The notes under the pieces were generated by a model. That model saw only the letters and a program-made list of their open reading frames with translations. It ran no database searches and was not told where the DNA came from. DNA of 64,000 nucleotides from Protea cynaroides (taxonomy: Eukaryota > Streptophyta > Magnoliopsida > Proteales > Proteaceae): positions 89,440,676-89,504,675 of the forward strand of contig CM053273.1 of NCBI GenBank assembly GCA_028583415.1, written 5' to 3'. This document shows, piece after piece, positions 10,974-23,430 of this stretch (positions are counted from its first letter, which is position 1; every line of letters starts with the position of its first letter). The translations under genes and the position numbers were made by a program.

Positions 10974-13050
10974 GTTAGGACTATGACTTCAGAGCTTTGG
11001 TGGGACGTGTGGTTCCTTCTTAGACATTTTCTTGTTTCAATTGTTCTCTTTTGAGGTTCAAATGGCAACTAGAGGAATTAAAATGAACTGAAGCTGCCCT
11101 TCTTCTGCTGCTGCTGCTGCTGCTGCAGCTGGTGTTGGTGGTTACGCCGCCGTTGTGGTGGTGATTTACGCCACCGTTGTGGTGGCGATGGTGGCGGTAT
11201 CGAAGCGTAAAAGCTTTTCCTCAGTGGCCAGAGACTTTTTTTGTTTTATGGCAACCAGAGAGATTTAAGCACTTAACGGCAGAGCTTTTTCTGTTAAAAA
11301 AAAACATGACCGTGCACAGAAAGTACAACTGTTGTACAGGTGAGAACCGTGTGATGTCGATATCTCAGCCGTTGATTCTCAACTCAAGCGATAGGGACAA
11401 GTATCGATTTATCATGTCCGACTAACGGGAAACAAACCGCAATTTTCAAAGAATAAGAAATTTAAATTCCAAATGGAACAGAAAGAGAAAAAAAAAAATC
11501 GTCTCACATGTTGTTCAGTTTTTTCAGTTTTAATCCAACAAATGCTGGAGGACCGGAAACAGTCATCCACATACAGGCCTATGCACCAGAAGTCTGGAGG
11601 ACCAGAACCGGTCTCAGAGGTTTCTTACTATCACGTACAAAGGCTGGAATCAGATGTTGCAAGGGATCGGTCCAACCTAAATACCTACAAGACAAGTGAA
11701 GAAGTTTTTTATGAGTATTTATTTACTGTCTCGAATGAGGTTAAATACGACAAAATTTCTTGATTGGTGTTTTAAAAATTAATTGTTTATTGACGATTTG
11801 TATTTCACTTTACAAAATGCTAATATGTCTTTAATGCTAATATAGTCTTTTCACAATATCTATAAGTTTATTTTTTACTTTAAAAAAATATAATTTGTGT
11901 TAACAGCAGTAACTAATAGGAAAAAAAAAAATCTAACAAAATGGGTCTCAGTGCAACAATGTTTGACATTTAGAGTAACACGTGCAATTGTTGTGAACGT
12001 CAAAGTGGTAAGTGTATTTGGACTTAAGTCCAGAGGGTGGTACAAGTAATTTTTCTTAAATCTTATCATTTCACATGTTTACTTAAAAAACATGTAATGA
12101 CAATAGCAACATTGATAATAAGTCAACATAAAGTCAAATTTGGAAACCATATTTTACCTTCAATTTAAGCAACTATTGGGAACAAGAGAAGATTCCAACT
12201 TCTTAGTCCACATTTTTTGTTACAACGAGTTGCACCCTTCAAGAAAATCAGTATAGCAAGTAGAGTAATCTCCACAACCACCCTCATACTCATCGACCGT
12301 AGTTCACCAACTCTAAACAGTTGTAGTAATTTTACAGCTTCGAGCCTCATTTCCTTGATGATTTGCAATGCCAAGACTACCTGGAGTTCTACATCTAAGG
12401 TGACTGGGACCCATCTGATGCAACGTCCATACTAAATAAGAATTTTTTTTGTAGTGCAGACCACTTGCTATCTTTGTTACAACATCAAAGATTGCACAGC
12501 CATGTGGGTATTGATGAATCATGAGAAAATTTGGAAGGAGCACCCATTATCAAGGATGCCTGAGGAAATAAACAAATCATACGAGAGAGAGAGAGAGAGA
12601 GAGAGAGAAACTCATTTGGGCTTAAGGATCTCCATCCGGAAAATAAATAAAAAAATGGGCTTAAAGAGTAAGAAGCTTAGAGATGGCTCCCACCACAGCA
12701 TGCAGTTTGGGGGAACTCGCAAGGCCATTGATATTGCCAATGGAACGAAAACAAGAGCAGTAGCCATCCATGATTTTTAGACATAAATTTGTAGAGCATT
12801 GCCTAGAATCTACTTTCCCTTTTTCCTTCTGACAATCCGAATTCAGTGCAAGGGAAAGGCCTTGGCTGAGGGGGGTAGGATGTGGTCTCTTCTTTAGGCA
12901 TCAGAAATGAAAACAACAAACGCGAAAATGAGAGAGAGAGAGATTACAGTGAAATTGGAAGCCTCACTAAACAATCTCAAATGCAGTACTTGAAAATATG
13001 ATTTGAAAGAACAATCATTGAGTTCGGCTGTGCTAACCCCATGGCTGATA
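10974..13050. other. Intergenic, simple repeats only
   Basis: Upstream flank of the 10919 exon and downstream flank of the aldolase gene. It contains a (CTG)n run at about 11107-11126, a GCC/GTGGTGG-rich stretch near 11130-11200 and (GA)n runs near 12583-12608 and 12930-12942. No supported gene. Confidence 0.5.
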
Positions 13051-13628
13051 GATCAGCTACTAGAGCACAACCATTCACATGGATCCAAACAAAAAACAAC
13101 CAAGGTCCCATTTATCATTACTTGGTGGATGTGGGGCTAGCACAACTCATTCCCATGTTCCAGAATTCCGAAAGTTTCATTTTCCACATCTCAACCACAA
13201 TCGTCTGATTTCTTCCAAGTTCCCGGTCAATATGCAGAGAATAAAGGTACCAAAAGGATCAGAAAACCAGATTCCATATGCAAATGGACATGGGGGGGGG
13301 GATCTTCAATGATGGTAATGATACTCTACAAAAAGTTACACCTCAAGTTCAGAACAACCACTTGATCTATGTCCTTTCCAATAAACATAACTAAGAAATT
13401 CTTAAACGCTACTCTTCCAGCGACATTCAAAAGCTTCGATCTTGACAGGAAACACTATAAAGGAGAAAGAGAGTAGACTAAAAACAAAAGGTTCACCTAA
13501 TGGGTCCCCTGATCAGCTATAGCCACCAAGGAAATAATATTACTGTCTTGAACTTCTGACTAAAAGCAAAACTTCTAGATTGAGTTTGATATGAGATAGG
13601 AGGTGCAAAATCTAAGATCACCTGCAAT

Positions 13629-16600
13629 TTAGTAGGTATAACCTTTGACAAACATTCCTTTCTTAGCTTCCTCACTTTCTTCTTGAGCAGAATATCTTCC
13701 AAGCTGGGCCAGAGAGTTTGCCTTGGCACGCATCAAGAGTGCCTTTTGAGCAGCCTCTACATTTTCTGGATGCCCTTGCCATGTTTTCAACACAGAGTTT
13801 TGCAGTGCACGTGCATATGAGAATGACACATGCCATGGGTTGGGGCTTTTGTTCATTGCATTCAGGTTCAGGGTAGCTTCCATTTCAGATTGTCCTCCTG
13901 ACAAGAACTGTAAAAAAACGAAATACTTATTCAGTACTTACAAGTTGACAGATACAGAAAAACGCTAGACTGCATGCCAAAGCAGAAGGTAGAAAGAAGA
14001 TAAAACAGGGATAATAGATAAACCCTGGATGAGTAAGGGCTTTTCTTGTCTTGCCTAGCTGCTAACAGCAAGACAGTTCACATATCTTCTTACTGAAGTG
14101 TAGAACACTGAATCCTTAATGTGCACACTTCTTCATAGTGGCCATATCGAGAGAGGAACAGGTTCAACTGGGTCATCTATCCCACAGTCCAATCAACTGG
14201 AGAATCGTCTCAAACAATCTAAATGAGATGGTCACCAAATTGACCCAATTACTTCAACAAATATACTTGATGGAACACCCATAAGCTGGATTACCCCTCC
14301 AAACATGGGCAGGTGGAAACCATAAAATGTAATACAGAAGCTTAGATTCAGAGAAGAATGGTTCAGAGGTGCATACCATGATCCCAGGAACAGCAGGAGG
14401 TACTCTCCTCTTAAGCATCGTTAGCGTATATTTTGAAATGGTCTCTGGAGATGCCTTCTCTTTGTGTTCAGCCCCAGGGGTGACCATGCTTGGTTTAAGC
14501 AAGATTCCTTCAAAGACCACATTATTTTGGGCCAAGTAGTAGAAGACTTCTGACCACACCTGTTCAGCAACCTCAAGTGTCCTCTCGATCGAGTGGTCCC
14601 CATCAAGAAGAATCTCAGGTTCCACAATTGGTACAAGACCATTGTCCTACATAAATTGGCAGTGATAATAAGAAGCATAACTCACACATTGATTGCCCAC
14701 ATATTTAAAATAAAAGAAGAAAAAGTTCGTTGGTATACATGGGCTTGATTTTGGGAGGATGCGTCAACACAATATCAAACTAAAATCACTCGGCTTTTGT
14801 GATCTCCAATCAAGAGCCCAGACAGTTAGACATCCATAATAGTTGACTTCAGGCTCATGAAGATAAGCCCCTTATATTTATGTAGTGACACACAACATAA
14901 TCTGCTTCTCAAGTTTCACGATGATTGTTATATCATAAGAAAAACATGATAACACAACCAACTATTGAACAATTCAAAGAAGTCACTCATTCTGACTGTG
15001 CTTTATCTCTGCATCTCATTAATATATGGATGGCTTCTTGCACTGTTGCACAGTTCCAAGAAGTCATTCAGCCTGACCGTGCCTTCTCACTTGTTATAAA
15101 ACACTTGGATGGCCCCATGCATATACCTTTTAATCTTTGCTATACAACCAGCAGCACTAAAATCAAGTAATCCCCCTCAATTCATCCCCAATACCAGATA
15201 CCTAATCAACTTAGCAAATTTTCTTTCCGAATCTTGTCTTAGGACCGGTAGGCAACCAAAAGGGGGAGTGAATTGGTGTACTTTCAGAAATTAATATTTT
15301 AAAAAATATAGCCAATTCTTCCCAAAGAACCAAGGGTGTAGATATGTTGATCACAACAATCGTGAAAGGGGTAGAGAGATCTTGAGAGTATTTGAAACAA
15401 TAACTTTATAGTGATTCGGCACGGTCCTCCCATCCTACATCAACTATTCAAGCCTCTTGCTTGGAATTCACTAACACTCTCCTTTCTCTGGTAGTAGGCA
15501 AACCCTTACACGATAGTTTCCAAGGCTCACTATCAAACTCCTAAGTGATTTTCACCAGATTACCACAGAACCTCACAAATCACCAGCGTGATTAACCAAC
15601 AATGGGGACACCCTTCCCCTTCACTTGTTATGAAGTGTGAAGAACAACACTTTTGTTAGCCAGAAAAAAATAAAATCAAAGCATAAAGCACTAAACTTTT
15701 CTTAAGTTAGATATTCAAGATGACGTGCTTGATCAATCTCAATGTGTTCTCACAACTCTTGCAAAATGATCTTCAAGCTAAAGTTCCAAATGTATATAAT
15801 ATGATAAGAGTTACATTTAAAATTTATTCTTTTGAATGCCATGAATCCCCTATTTAAAGGAGAACAAAGCCCTTTCAAAAAAAAAAAAAATAGCTGTTAG
15901 AGACACAGCTAAAGATCTTCGACCGACCGCTCAAAAGCGTTGGTCGACCGGCGTACATAATATGAGATAAGTGGTCATGGCATTGGTCGACCGCTAAAGG
16001 TCCATCGGTCGACCGCTGAGATATATTGTAAGCATCAGCCTATTTAAATAGGTCAACCGGTTAATTGACCGCTCTTCTCAGGAACCTCTCGGGTTCCATC
16101 AAACGATGCATTGGTCGACCATTAGTCCACCAGTTTAGCAACCAGAAGTCTCAAGAGAGTTCTCTCTATATAGCGATTAATATATAGGCCAACCGCTAAT
16201 TACAACAATAATCGACCGGTAACCCTATTTAAGCTCTTTTGGACAGATTGGCCTAAGGCATTTGAACAGCTTTGTAGGTTGACTTCCATGACAACCAAAT
16301 GGCTAAGTCAAGGTTTGTGTGTATGATCAACCTATGGTCCCTATTGACTTAGTGTCTTAGCCAATGTCTTATAGAGTTAGTGAGAGCACTTTGGGACTTA
16401 CATCCTACGATCATCTAGACATATACATGATGAACCAATGTCCTAGGAATAAATTCAAACATCTAATACATGTCTTCAATTTCTTGACTTGAGATGCTTG
16501 AATCTTCATGAAGTTGGGGTGATATAGATCTTCCATCTAAGGATTGCAACTTCATAATGTCACTTGAGTAGAATAGGATCTTCAATGAAATCCTTTTGTT

Positions 16601-18293
16601 CCTCCATTTGAGGCTTATGCTCAATTTCACGTTTCCAATGCTTGGATGTTTGTTTACTCAACATGATACTTGGAGGATCACTTGGTTTTTTCACAATAGG
16701 ATGGACTGTTAGCACCAAAATGTATATGCAGATTATAATATGGTATATATACCTCAACATCTTTTCCCTCACAGACAAATCGGGAGGAAAAAACTTGGAA
16801 TAACCATAAAATCACAGGACCGTTCTTGGGCATCCTTTCTGATTTTTCACCATGTTAATCAGTTACTCTTCATTGACTTAGGGAGGATTGGGCCAACTAG
16901 ACATATGGAATAGCTATGTCCTTTAACTCTTATACGTTTTATGCTCTTGATTACAAAGATCATCCAATGGATGCAAATCAAGTACAGTACTAAGGCATAC
17001 CTGAGAAATAGCAGCATAACGTGCAAGTCCCCATGCAGCTTCTTTCACAGCCAAAGCAGAAGGACCACAAGGAATGCTAACAACAGTTCGCCTGGAAATT
17101 TTGAAAGTAACGTGCATAATGTTTCCACCCCAAAATTTTGAAATGATAAAACAGACAAGAAAACAAAGACAAAAGGAGTGTTGCACAATGATCAAGAAAA
17201 GGGTCCTGTGCAAGCAATTTTTCTATAACAGCAACAGAAGACAACTTACCATTTGGCAAAACGGGCACCTTGCTTATAGTATTCAGCTGACCTTGAAGCC
17301 AATCCATCTAATCCTTGGCACCAAGATTCGTTGTTTGATCCTGGTAGAGGAACCAAACCCTTGGGACAGAACCAATCCAACATGTTCAATTAGTAGGTAC
17401 ACCACTAAAGCATAATGATTCAAGTTCACAACAATAACAAGAATATAGAGCAACAAACTGAGCGACAGAACATTTAATGCCAACATACCTTATCAACTTT
17501 AATACCTGGCACAATTTTTTCTTCGCACAAGCAATCCACAAACTTCTTCCCATCTGTTGTTGACTGGTATAGTGTTTCCTCAAAAAGGATGGCACCAGAA
17601 ATATATTCACCAAGGCCAGGAGTTGTCAGCAAAAGCTGCCTATAGGCTTGCCGATTGGATTCTGTGTTTTCCAAGCCAATGGATGCTAGCCTCTTCCCAC
17701 AGGTTGCGTTTGATTCATCAATGGCAAGGATGCCACGCCCAGGAGAAGCAATAGATTTCTAAAATAGATAGACCACGGAGAATGTTTTAGGCATGGGAGT
17801 CCAAGTTCAGAAATTAATTTTTAAAAAATGATGAAACTTTTTATGAAATAAGATTTCAGAAATTTTGTATGGAAAATAATTCATAGACCTCTTAGCCTTC
17901 TTCGAAAAGACCATTACCAAGACTTAAAAAAATAATAATGAAGGTTCCCTGGATTCACGTGGGAACTCAACTAGGGATCGGATCTGCTGAAAAAATCATG
18001 GTACCTTGCTTATGCCTTATGATAAGTTTGCCAGCAACAACATTATCATGATTTGAATAAAGATCGTCCAGCTACTCAAGAATATTATGATTTGGATCAA
18101 GATCAACCAGCTACTCAAGATTGATTTTTTTCTGGCAAATAGGATTTCTTCCCTTGCTGTTTGAGTCTCAAAGGCAAATGAATATCTTGTACTTTAGTTT
18201 TCTCCTTAGATCACTGTGATTTAGTCACTTTATGATTTCGTTCAATAAGGAACATGGAACAAACTTACCCCCGACACCCCCCCCCCCCCCCCC

Positions 18294-18327
<34 letters not shown>

Positions 18328-19307
18328 GAAGAAGAGGAACAAAGCATAATCTTGCTTATGGCAGCATATAAATATTACCGAGTTAAATAGAAGGGTCAAA
18401 CATTTAAAAAAAAGGGCAGGAGGAGGAAGGGGAGCTGACGGCAGAACTGTAATAAAAAAAAATAAATGTGATTACCTTTTGTCCAGAGAAAACGAGGGAA
18501 GATAATCCTATACTCCCTGGAAAGGAGCCAAACCAGAAGTACACGAAAAATAAAATTGAATTGACAAATCTTAAACAAGAAATAAGGATTAAAAACTTCT
18601 CTTAGCTTGAAACAACCCCGGCTTGGATTTTGAATAATAGATCAAGTGTGTGACAGAAAAGAGGGGGGAGGGGGAGAGGTAGACAGCGGCTCCTGACAGG
18701 CATAAAGAACCAAGGCGGTAAAGGACTTTCGCTGGATATATTTTTAACCGTCATCGGAGCTGATTGAAGGAAAACAATAGGATCCATTAAATCTCATCCT
18801 AAATACTGAATTATGAAAAAATTAAGTGAAAAAAAAAATTGTGGCAAAACGAATCCATTATCTAATAAACACCATCCGTAAACAGGAATTCTAATGGAAT
18901 ACGAGGGAAAGCAGAAACCAATACAGTCAAAAACATGAATAAACAAGCTCATTGAACTGAAAAACTGCAACTTTCCGTCATCCACAAACACAGGAAATCA
19001 CATAAAAAAGACAACAAGACCATACAACAATAGAAGAGTAAAGAATCCATTAAAAAAAGTATATATAAAAAATCCATTAAAAATTAAGATTTGATACTGA
19101 TTGGACGATATGGAACCCTGCAAAGATTAGGGTCAACGAACTCACGGCGGTCTGAACGAGCTCACTGGTGTAAGCTCCGGCTCGGATCGAGAAAGCAACG
19201 CGGCGGAAACCAGAGCGAGGAGACAGTTCATGGCGTTGAGTGAAGGACCGTTGTCCGATCCACTGCGAAGACGAGGAGTTCAGCTTCACCAAACCTGCAG
19301 ACGCCAT
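13629..19307 (-). CDS. FBA: Chloroplast fructose-bisphosphate aldolase, class I, complete
   Basis: Six exons: 19307-19146, 17758-17489, 17359-17250, 17091-17001, 14646-14377 and 13907-13629. All introns are GT-AG, phases agree, and the sum is 1182 bp (393 codons plus stop), the family's usual length. The start MASAGLVKL follows GCAGCC, a good plant initiation context. About 45 residues of transit peptide precede AGAYTSELVQTA. Class I features are GRGILAIDESNATCGKR, GAILFEETLYQST, CLCEEKIVPGIKVDK, QGARFAKWRTVVSIP, VEPEILLDGDHSIERT, the Schiff-base lysine in EGILLKPSMVTPG, SGGQSEMEATLNLNAMN and the C-terminal tyrosine in MFVKGYTY. The enzyme interconverts fructose-1,6-bisphosphate with glyceraldehyde-3-phosphate and dihydroxyacetone phosphate in the stroma (Calvin cycle, plastid glycolysis). 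No disabling change is seen. Intron 4 (2.35 kb) carries an insertion. Confidence 0.97.
15238..16720. mobile_element. Transposon-like insertion in aldolase intron 4, class unresolved
   Basis: A non-coding block begins near GGACCGGTAGGCAACC, followed by AAAAGGGGGAGTGAATTGG, a start seen in some plant LTR-derived repeats. It contains at least six GGTCGACCGG-like palindromic words between 15920 and 16220. Terminal repeats and a target duplication were not found, so the limits are approximate. Without it intron 4 would be under 1 kb. Confidence 0.45.
18277..18322. repeat. Poly-C then poly-A tract in aldolase intron 1
   Basis: About 17 C followed by about 29 A. Homopolymer lengths like this are also prone to assembly error. 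Confidence 0.85.
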
Positions 19308-19499
19308 GGCTGCCGTTGCCAACAAAACAGATCGACGAGAGGTTTCTGCTCCTCTTTCTCAAATTGTTCTTTTCACGAAAGTCTACTTCAGTGTACCGTC
19401 AATTGTGTCTATCATATGGGAGGACACAAAACAAAAAGAATACGTCTTTCTCGTATAGTCCGCCCAGCGGCCCAGATTAAAAAAGATGCCGAATCCGTA

Positions 19500-19690
19500 A
19501 GATACCGAAATTAAAAACCAGCACCCGGATTCAAATCCTCTCCTCCCAGCGATTCGGGAGGAGGGGGAGCCCTGTCAGATGGTCGACAGGCGGGGTTCGG
19601 TGAATCCAAGTTTTCTATTCTAGCTGACGCATCCTGTCGATTCAGCTTGTCAACACAGTGTTGGCTCGAATGAAAGACTCAAGTGTTTTA
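19500..19690. repeat. Partial copy of an inverted-repeat element
   Basis: The block beginning GATTCAAATCCTCTCCTCCC and containing GATGGTCGACAGGCGG resembles one end of the elements at 20914-21164 and 41523-41778. It lies about 200 bp upstream of the aldolase start, in its probable promoter region. Confidence 0.45.
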
Positions 19691-19730
19691 GTGGATTTTG
19701 GATTAAAAAAAAAAAGATTAATATGGGGTA

Positions 19731-20231
19731 GGGGTGTCCATGGATTGGTTAGGTTTGGTTTTGGTTTGGATTGATTCGATTTTTGCCTTACATATTCAAT
19801 ACCCTAAACAAGAAAATTTTGGTTTTAGGTTTTAATGGGCTCCTATCGATCCGATTTCAGTTTTTTATATATACATTTAGTAACAAGTTAGTTTAATGGG
19901 CTCTATAGGATCATTTTTTTTTTTTTTTTTTTGGTAATTACCCTATAGGATCATTATTGGGTTGGTTTACTTCAAGCTTTTTGGCTTCTTACAAATATAT
20001 TTACCAAAATGATGGTTTAATGGACTCTTATTGATCTATTATGGGGTTGGTTCGGTTTCAAATAGGGCTTATTGGGTTAGTTTGGTTTGGACTAATCAAT
20101 CGATGTTTTGACATTTTATTAGGTTCTAAATACATATAGGCAAAATAAGGTTTGGTTTCGATTCCATCCAGATCGAATCGGCCTGGTTGGATTTCGATTT
20201 TCAATTTGGACTTTGACCCAACTTTGACACC
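19731..20231. mobile_element. Possible short hAT-like MITE
   Basis: It starts AGGGGTGTCCATGG and ends TTTGACACC, giving short inverted GGTGTC ends, with several GGTTTGGTTTGG/GATCGAATCGG subterminal words. No clear target duplication was found, so this is tentative. Confidence 0.35.
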
Positions 20232-20793
20232 AATAAGTGTACCATAAGAATGATAATAATACTTGGAGCTGAATTATTCCTTCCATCTCACATTTCAAAA
20301 TAGATAAAGGGTTCCCAAACTAGAAAAAATTGAAGACCAGTTATATGGATGCGGACATCATTCAATACTGTGCAATTGTAATTTTTCTTTTTTGGGAAAA
20401 AATTTTCTGGTCTATTCCTCAGTTAAGGAGACCCATAGTCCGAAATATCTCACCCTAAAAAGATACAAAGTCTCCCACCACTCCTATATTTGAAGTTCCA
20501 CCAAACATCCATAAAAACCCATTTTTGAAAACTGCTTTCATTTTTTAGCTTCTGAAAATATGTTTTTTACTTGATAAAAAAGACAATTGTATGGTGATAT
20601 TAAGTTCACCTCCAGGGTTAGGAGATCTGAGCTCGCTCAGGGTTGGACAGTTCAAAAGGACATGGATCTTCTGGTCTATCAGATGGACTAAGACGAAGAC
20701 AACAAGAGAGGATTTTTTTTCCCTACTCAAGATTGCTTTATGAACCCGAATTTCCCAACTCTGCAACATTTGGATTCGAAAAAAAGGTTATCT

Positions 20794-21171
20794 GTAGTGA
20801 GGCCACCCAGTAATGAGGATCTCACCCACTCAAAGTAGATTGGCGTGTATCCCGATTTACTCAAAGTGCATCGAGATACACGCGGATATACTTTGAATGG
20901 GTGGGATCCTCACGGATCCAAATCGTCTCCCCCCAGGGTTTGGGAGGAGACTAGACTGTCGGCAGTCAATGCTTGACACATGGGAATCGACCGAATCCGA
21001 ATCATCCAGCCATTTGATAAGATGAGCTACAGAGAGGGTGTCAGTTTATATCCCAGCGTTGGCTGAACGGCTCGGATCCAGTCGACATCCAAGTTTCAGG
21101 CATCGGCTGGTGGCAACCGAGTCTCCTCCCAAACCCTTGAGAGGAGACGATTTCGATTTGATCCTCACTAC
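20794..21171. repeat. Nested inverted-repeat (foldback/MITE-like) element
   Basis: Three nested pairs are visible. The outermost is GTAGTGAGG at 20794 with CCTCACTAC at 21163. A hairpin pairs about 22 bp at 20817-20838 with 20889-20910 (one mismatch). A third pair, AAATCGTCTCC and GGAGACGATTT, bounds 20914-21164, with a second arm around GGGTTTGGGAGGAG. No coding capacity. Confidence 0.6.
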
Positions 21172-22111
21172 AAGGTGACTTCACCATAGAGGATCCCAAT
21201 CCTTTGTAAAATATAATTGGTATCCTATGTTGATTGGTGTCCGTACCCCACAGGGAATCGCCAAAAAGGCCTTTCGGTGGGTTAAGGTACCCATCAGCCA
21301 CCGAACTCATTTCAAGCTTTCTCCCATTCCACGAAAGTCATTTGGACTGTGGTGTCACCTGAAAAGGATGGCCACTGGGTCTGGTGGGCCATTATGACGA
21401 TGGTCATCAACATCCATTTGAGATCTAGTTGGCCATGATGTATGTTGGCAGGATGGTCTTCACTTCAAATGTTCAAGAATTGCTTTAATACCCTTTTAAG
21501 GGGGAAAAAAACACGCCTTTCCCCATGAATTGCTTATATTAGTCTAGGCAGCAACATATGCTCACATAAGTATTAAATAATAATAATAATAATAATAATA
21601 ACATATGATCACATAGGCAATAAGAGCATTTTGGTCAATAAGACTTGGATAGAATTGCTTTTTCTTACCCCATTGAACATGGCATGTTTATTTTACCTCC
21701 CCCCCCCCCCCAAAAAAAAAAAGAAGCAAATCTATGCCTAATCCCGCTCACCTTTTGGTGGATTTGTAGGCAGTTCTAAACTGAAATTGTGGCTGTTATT
21801 TTCGCGTAGTGAAAATCTTCATCTTGGGTTTTGGAGGAATTAGACTTGGATCCAAGAATAGTGAAAGGGCAATTGGAATTCTTCTAACAACCCAAATCTG
21901 TTATGAACTTATCCTTTTATTTCATTTGGTGAAGGAAAACCGTCTCTCCCAAGCTTTTTCAATATTTGAAATCATGGAGTTATTTGTACTTTCCTTGCAG
22001 AGATTGGGCCTTCTTATAGGGTTTAGGGCGTTATTCTGGATGGCGACTCCTTCATTTGTTGTCATCAACCCAAGGATGACGGATTGTACTATACACGTGC
22101 TCAATAATATG
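21172..22111. other. No gene recognised
   Basis: AT-rich sequence with an (ATA)n run near 21575-21600 and a poly-C/poly-A tract near 21702-21721. The open frame at 21809-22186 is not supported as a gene. Confidence 0.4.
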
Positions 22112-22625
22112 ACAAATAGGGATGTAAATGGATCAAATTCGAATCTGATACACCATTATCCAAATCTGAATCCATTTACCAACTAGCTTATCCAAATCCG
22201 ATCCGAAATCCTATGGATGTATAAAAATCAAATTTTGAATCCAAATTCAAATTAAAACCAGTTAAAATCCGATTCAAATATGAAAAATGGAATTAAAAGA
22301 CAAATTGCAAGGAAAATTAGAGAAAACCCTAATTTAAAACAAATGTTTAGCCTACTCTAAGAAAATAAGAGATGAAACTTTAAAAGACTATATAAATATT
22401 AAGATTATATGCGTCTTAGCACTCTAAACCTTAAGGTTAAATGCGTCTTAACACTAGGCTAAATGAAGCGAATATAATCCTGTCTGTTTTACTAATATTT
22501 GAATCCGCATCCAAATCCAACCCCAGCTATCCGAATCCGGCTGTTTGAATTCGGATTCTCCTAAACGGATGTGAATTGGAATTGTATCCAGATTTATGAA
22601 TTCGAATCAGATTTGGATTTTCGAC
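22112..22625. mobile_element. hAT-like MITE fragment
   Basis: It begins TAGGGATGTAAATGGATC, a start typical of plant hAT MITEs, followed by many words of the type AATCCGAATCC and GAATTCGGATT in both orientations. The opposite end (a TTTACATCCCTA-like motif) was not found, so it is incomplete or the right limit is wrong. Confidence 0.5.
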
Positions 22626-22698
22626 TATCCATACATACAAAGACACAATGTCGGCCACGCTCCCATGACACCAAGAAATTGTTATCTATCTCTTTATT

Positions 22699-22699
<1 letters not shown>

Positions 22700-22752
<53 letters not shown>
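22700..22752. repeat. (TC)n microsatellite
   Basis: An almost pure CT dinucleotide run of about 53 bp. Confidence 0.95.
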
Positions 22753-22756
<4 letters not shown>

Positions 22757-23290
22757 AGAAAATATCATGTGAAAATCTCTCTTCTCCAGTTGCGAAAGCA
22801 GAGATTGTCTCCTCTTTTCGACAAAAAAATAGTCATTGATAGAGTAAAGACTGTCTCCTCATTCCGACGAAAGTAGAGCCATTGACAAAGAGTAGAGATT
22901 GTCAATTCTTTCCATAGGCAAAAGCGATAGCATTCACAACAACGACATTGAGATTTCAGTAGTTGATGACCCTTAATTCTTTGGTATGTTTTTTTTTTTT
23001 TTTCTCTCGCTCTAATTTTAAATCACTTGCCATTTCTAGGAGTTCAAATCACCTGCGTACATGTACTCTCCATGGGATCCTATCCTTCTTGATGTGGTGT
23101 AGGACCCACCTCTAAAGTGTGAGGACCCATTGGATATGAATGGTGATGGAATCCTAAGGAGCATACAAGTGTATGCGGAGGATCCGAACTCCATTTCCAG
23201 TATGTTCTTATGTTTTTTTTTGGGTATATCTCCTCCATGGCTCTCACCTCTTTGGTATCATTAAAAAGAAGAATAAGAAGAAATTTGGGG

Positions 23291-23430
23291 GGGGGAAGAG
23301 ATTGGATTGGATACCTACAAAACAAAAATTTAAACCCCAAAATATTGTGGATTTTAATGGGGGGGAAGAGATTGGATTGGATACCTACAAAACAAAAATT
23401 TAAACCCCAAAATATTGTGGATTTTAATGG
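23291..23430. repeat. Perfect 70-bp tandem duplication
   Basis: Two identical 70-bp units (23291-23360 and 23361-23430), each starting GGGGGAAGAGATTGG and ending GATTTTAATGG. Confidence 0.95.

Noticed and set aside
19308..19325. Upstream extension of the aldolase first exon
   Set aside because: It starts at TTG; the ATG at 19307 has a good initiation context and gives the usual family N-terminus.
22571..22876. Open frame with a Ser-Leu repeat
   Set aside because: Produced by the (TC)n microsatellite; no conserved part.
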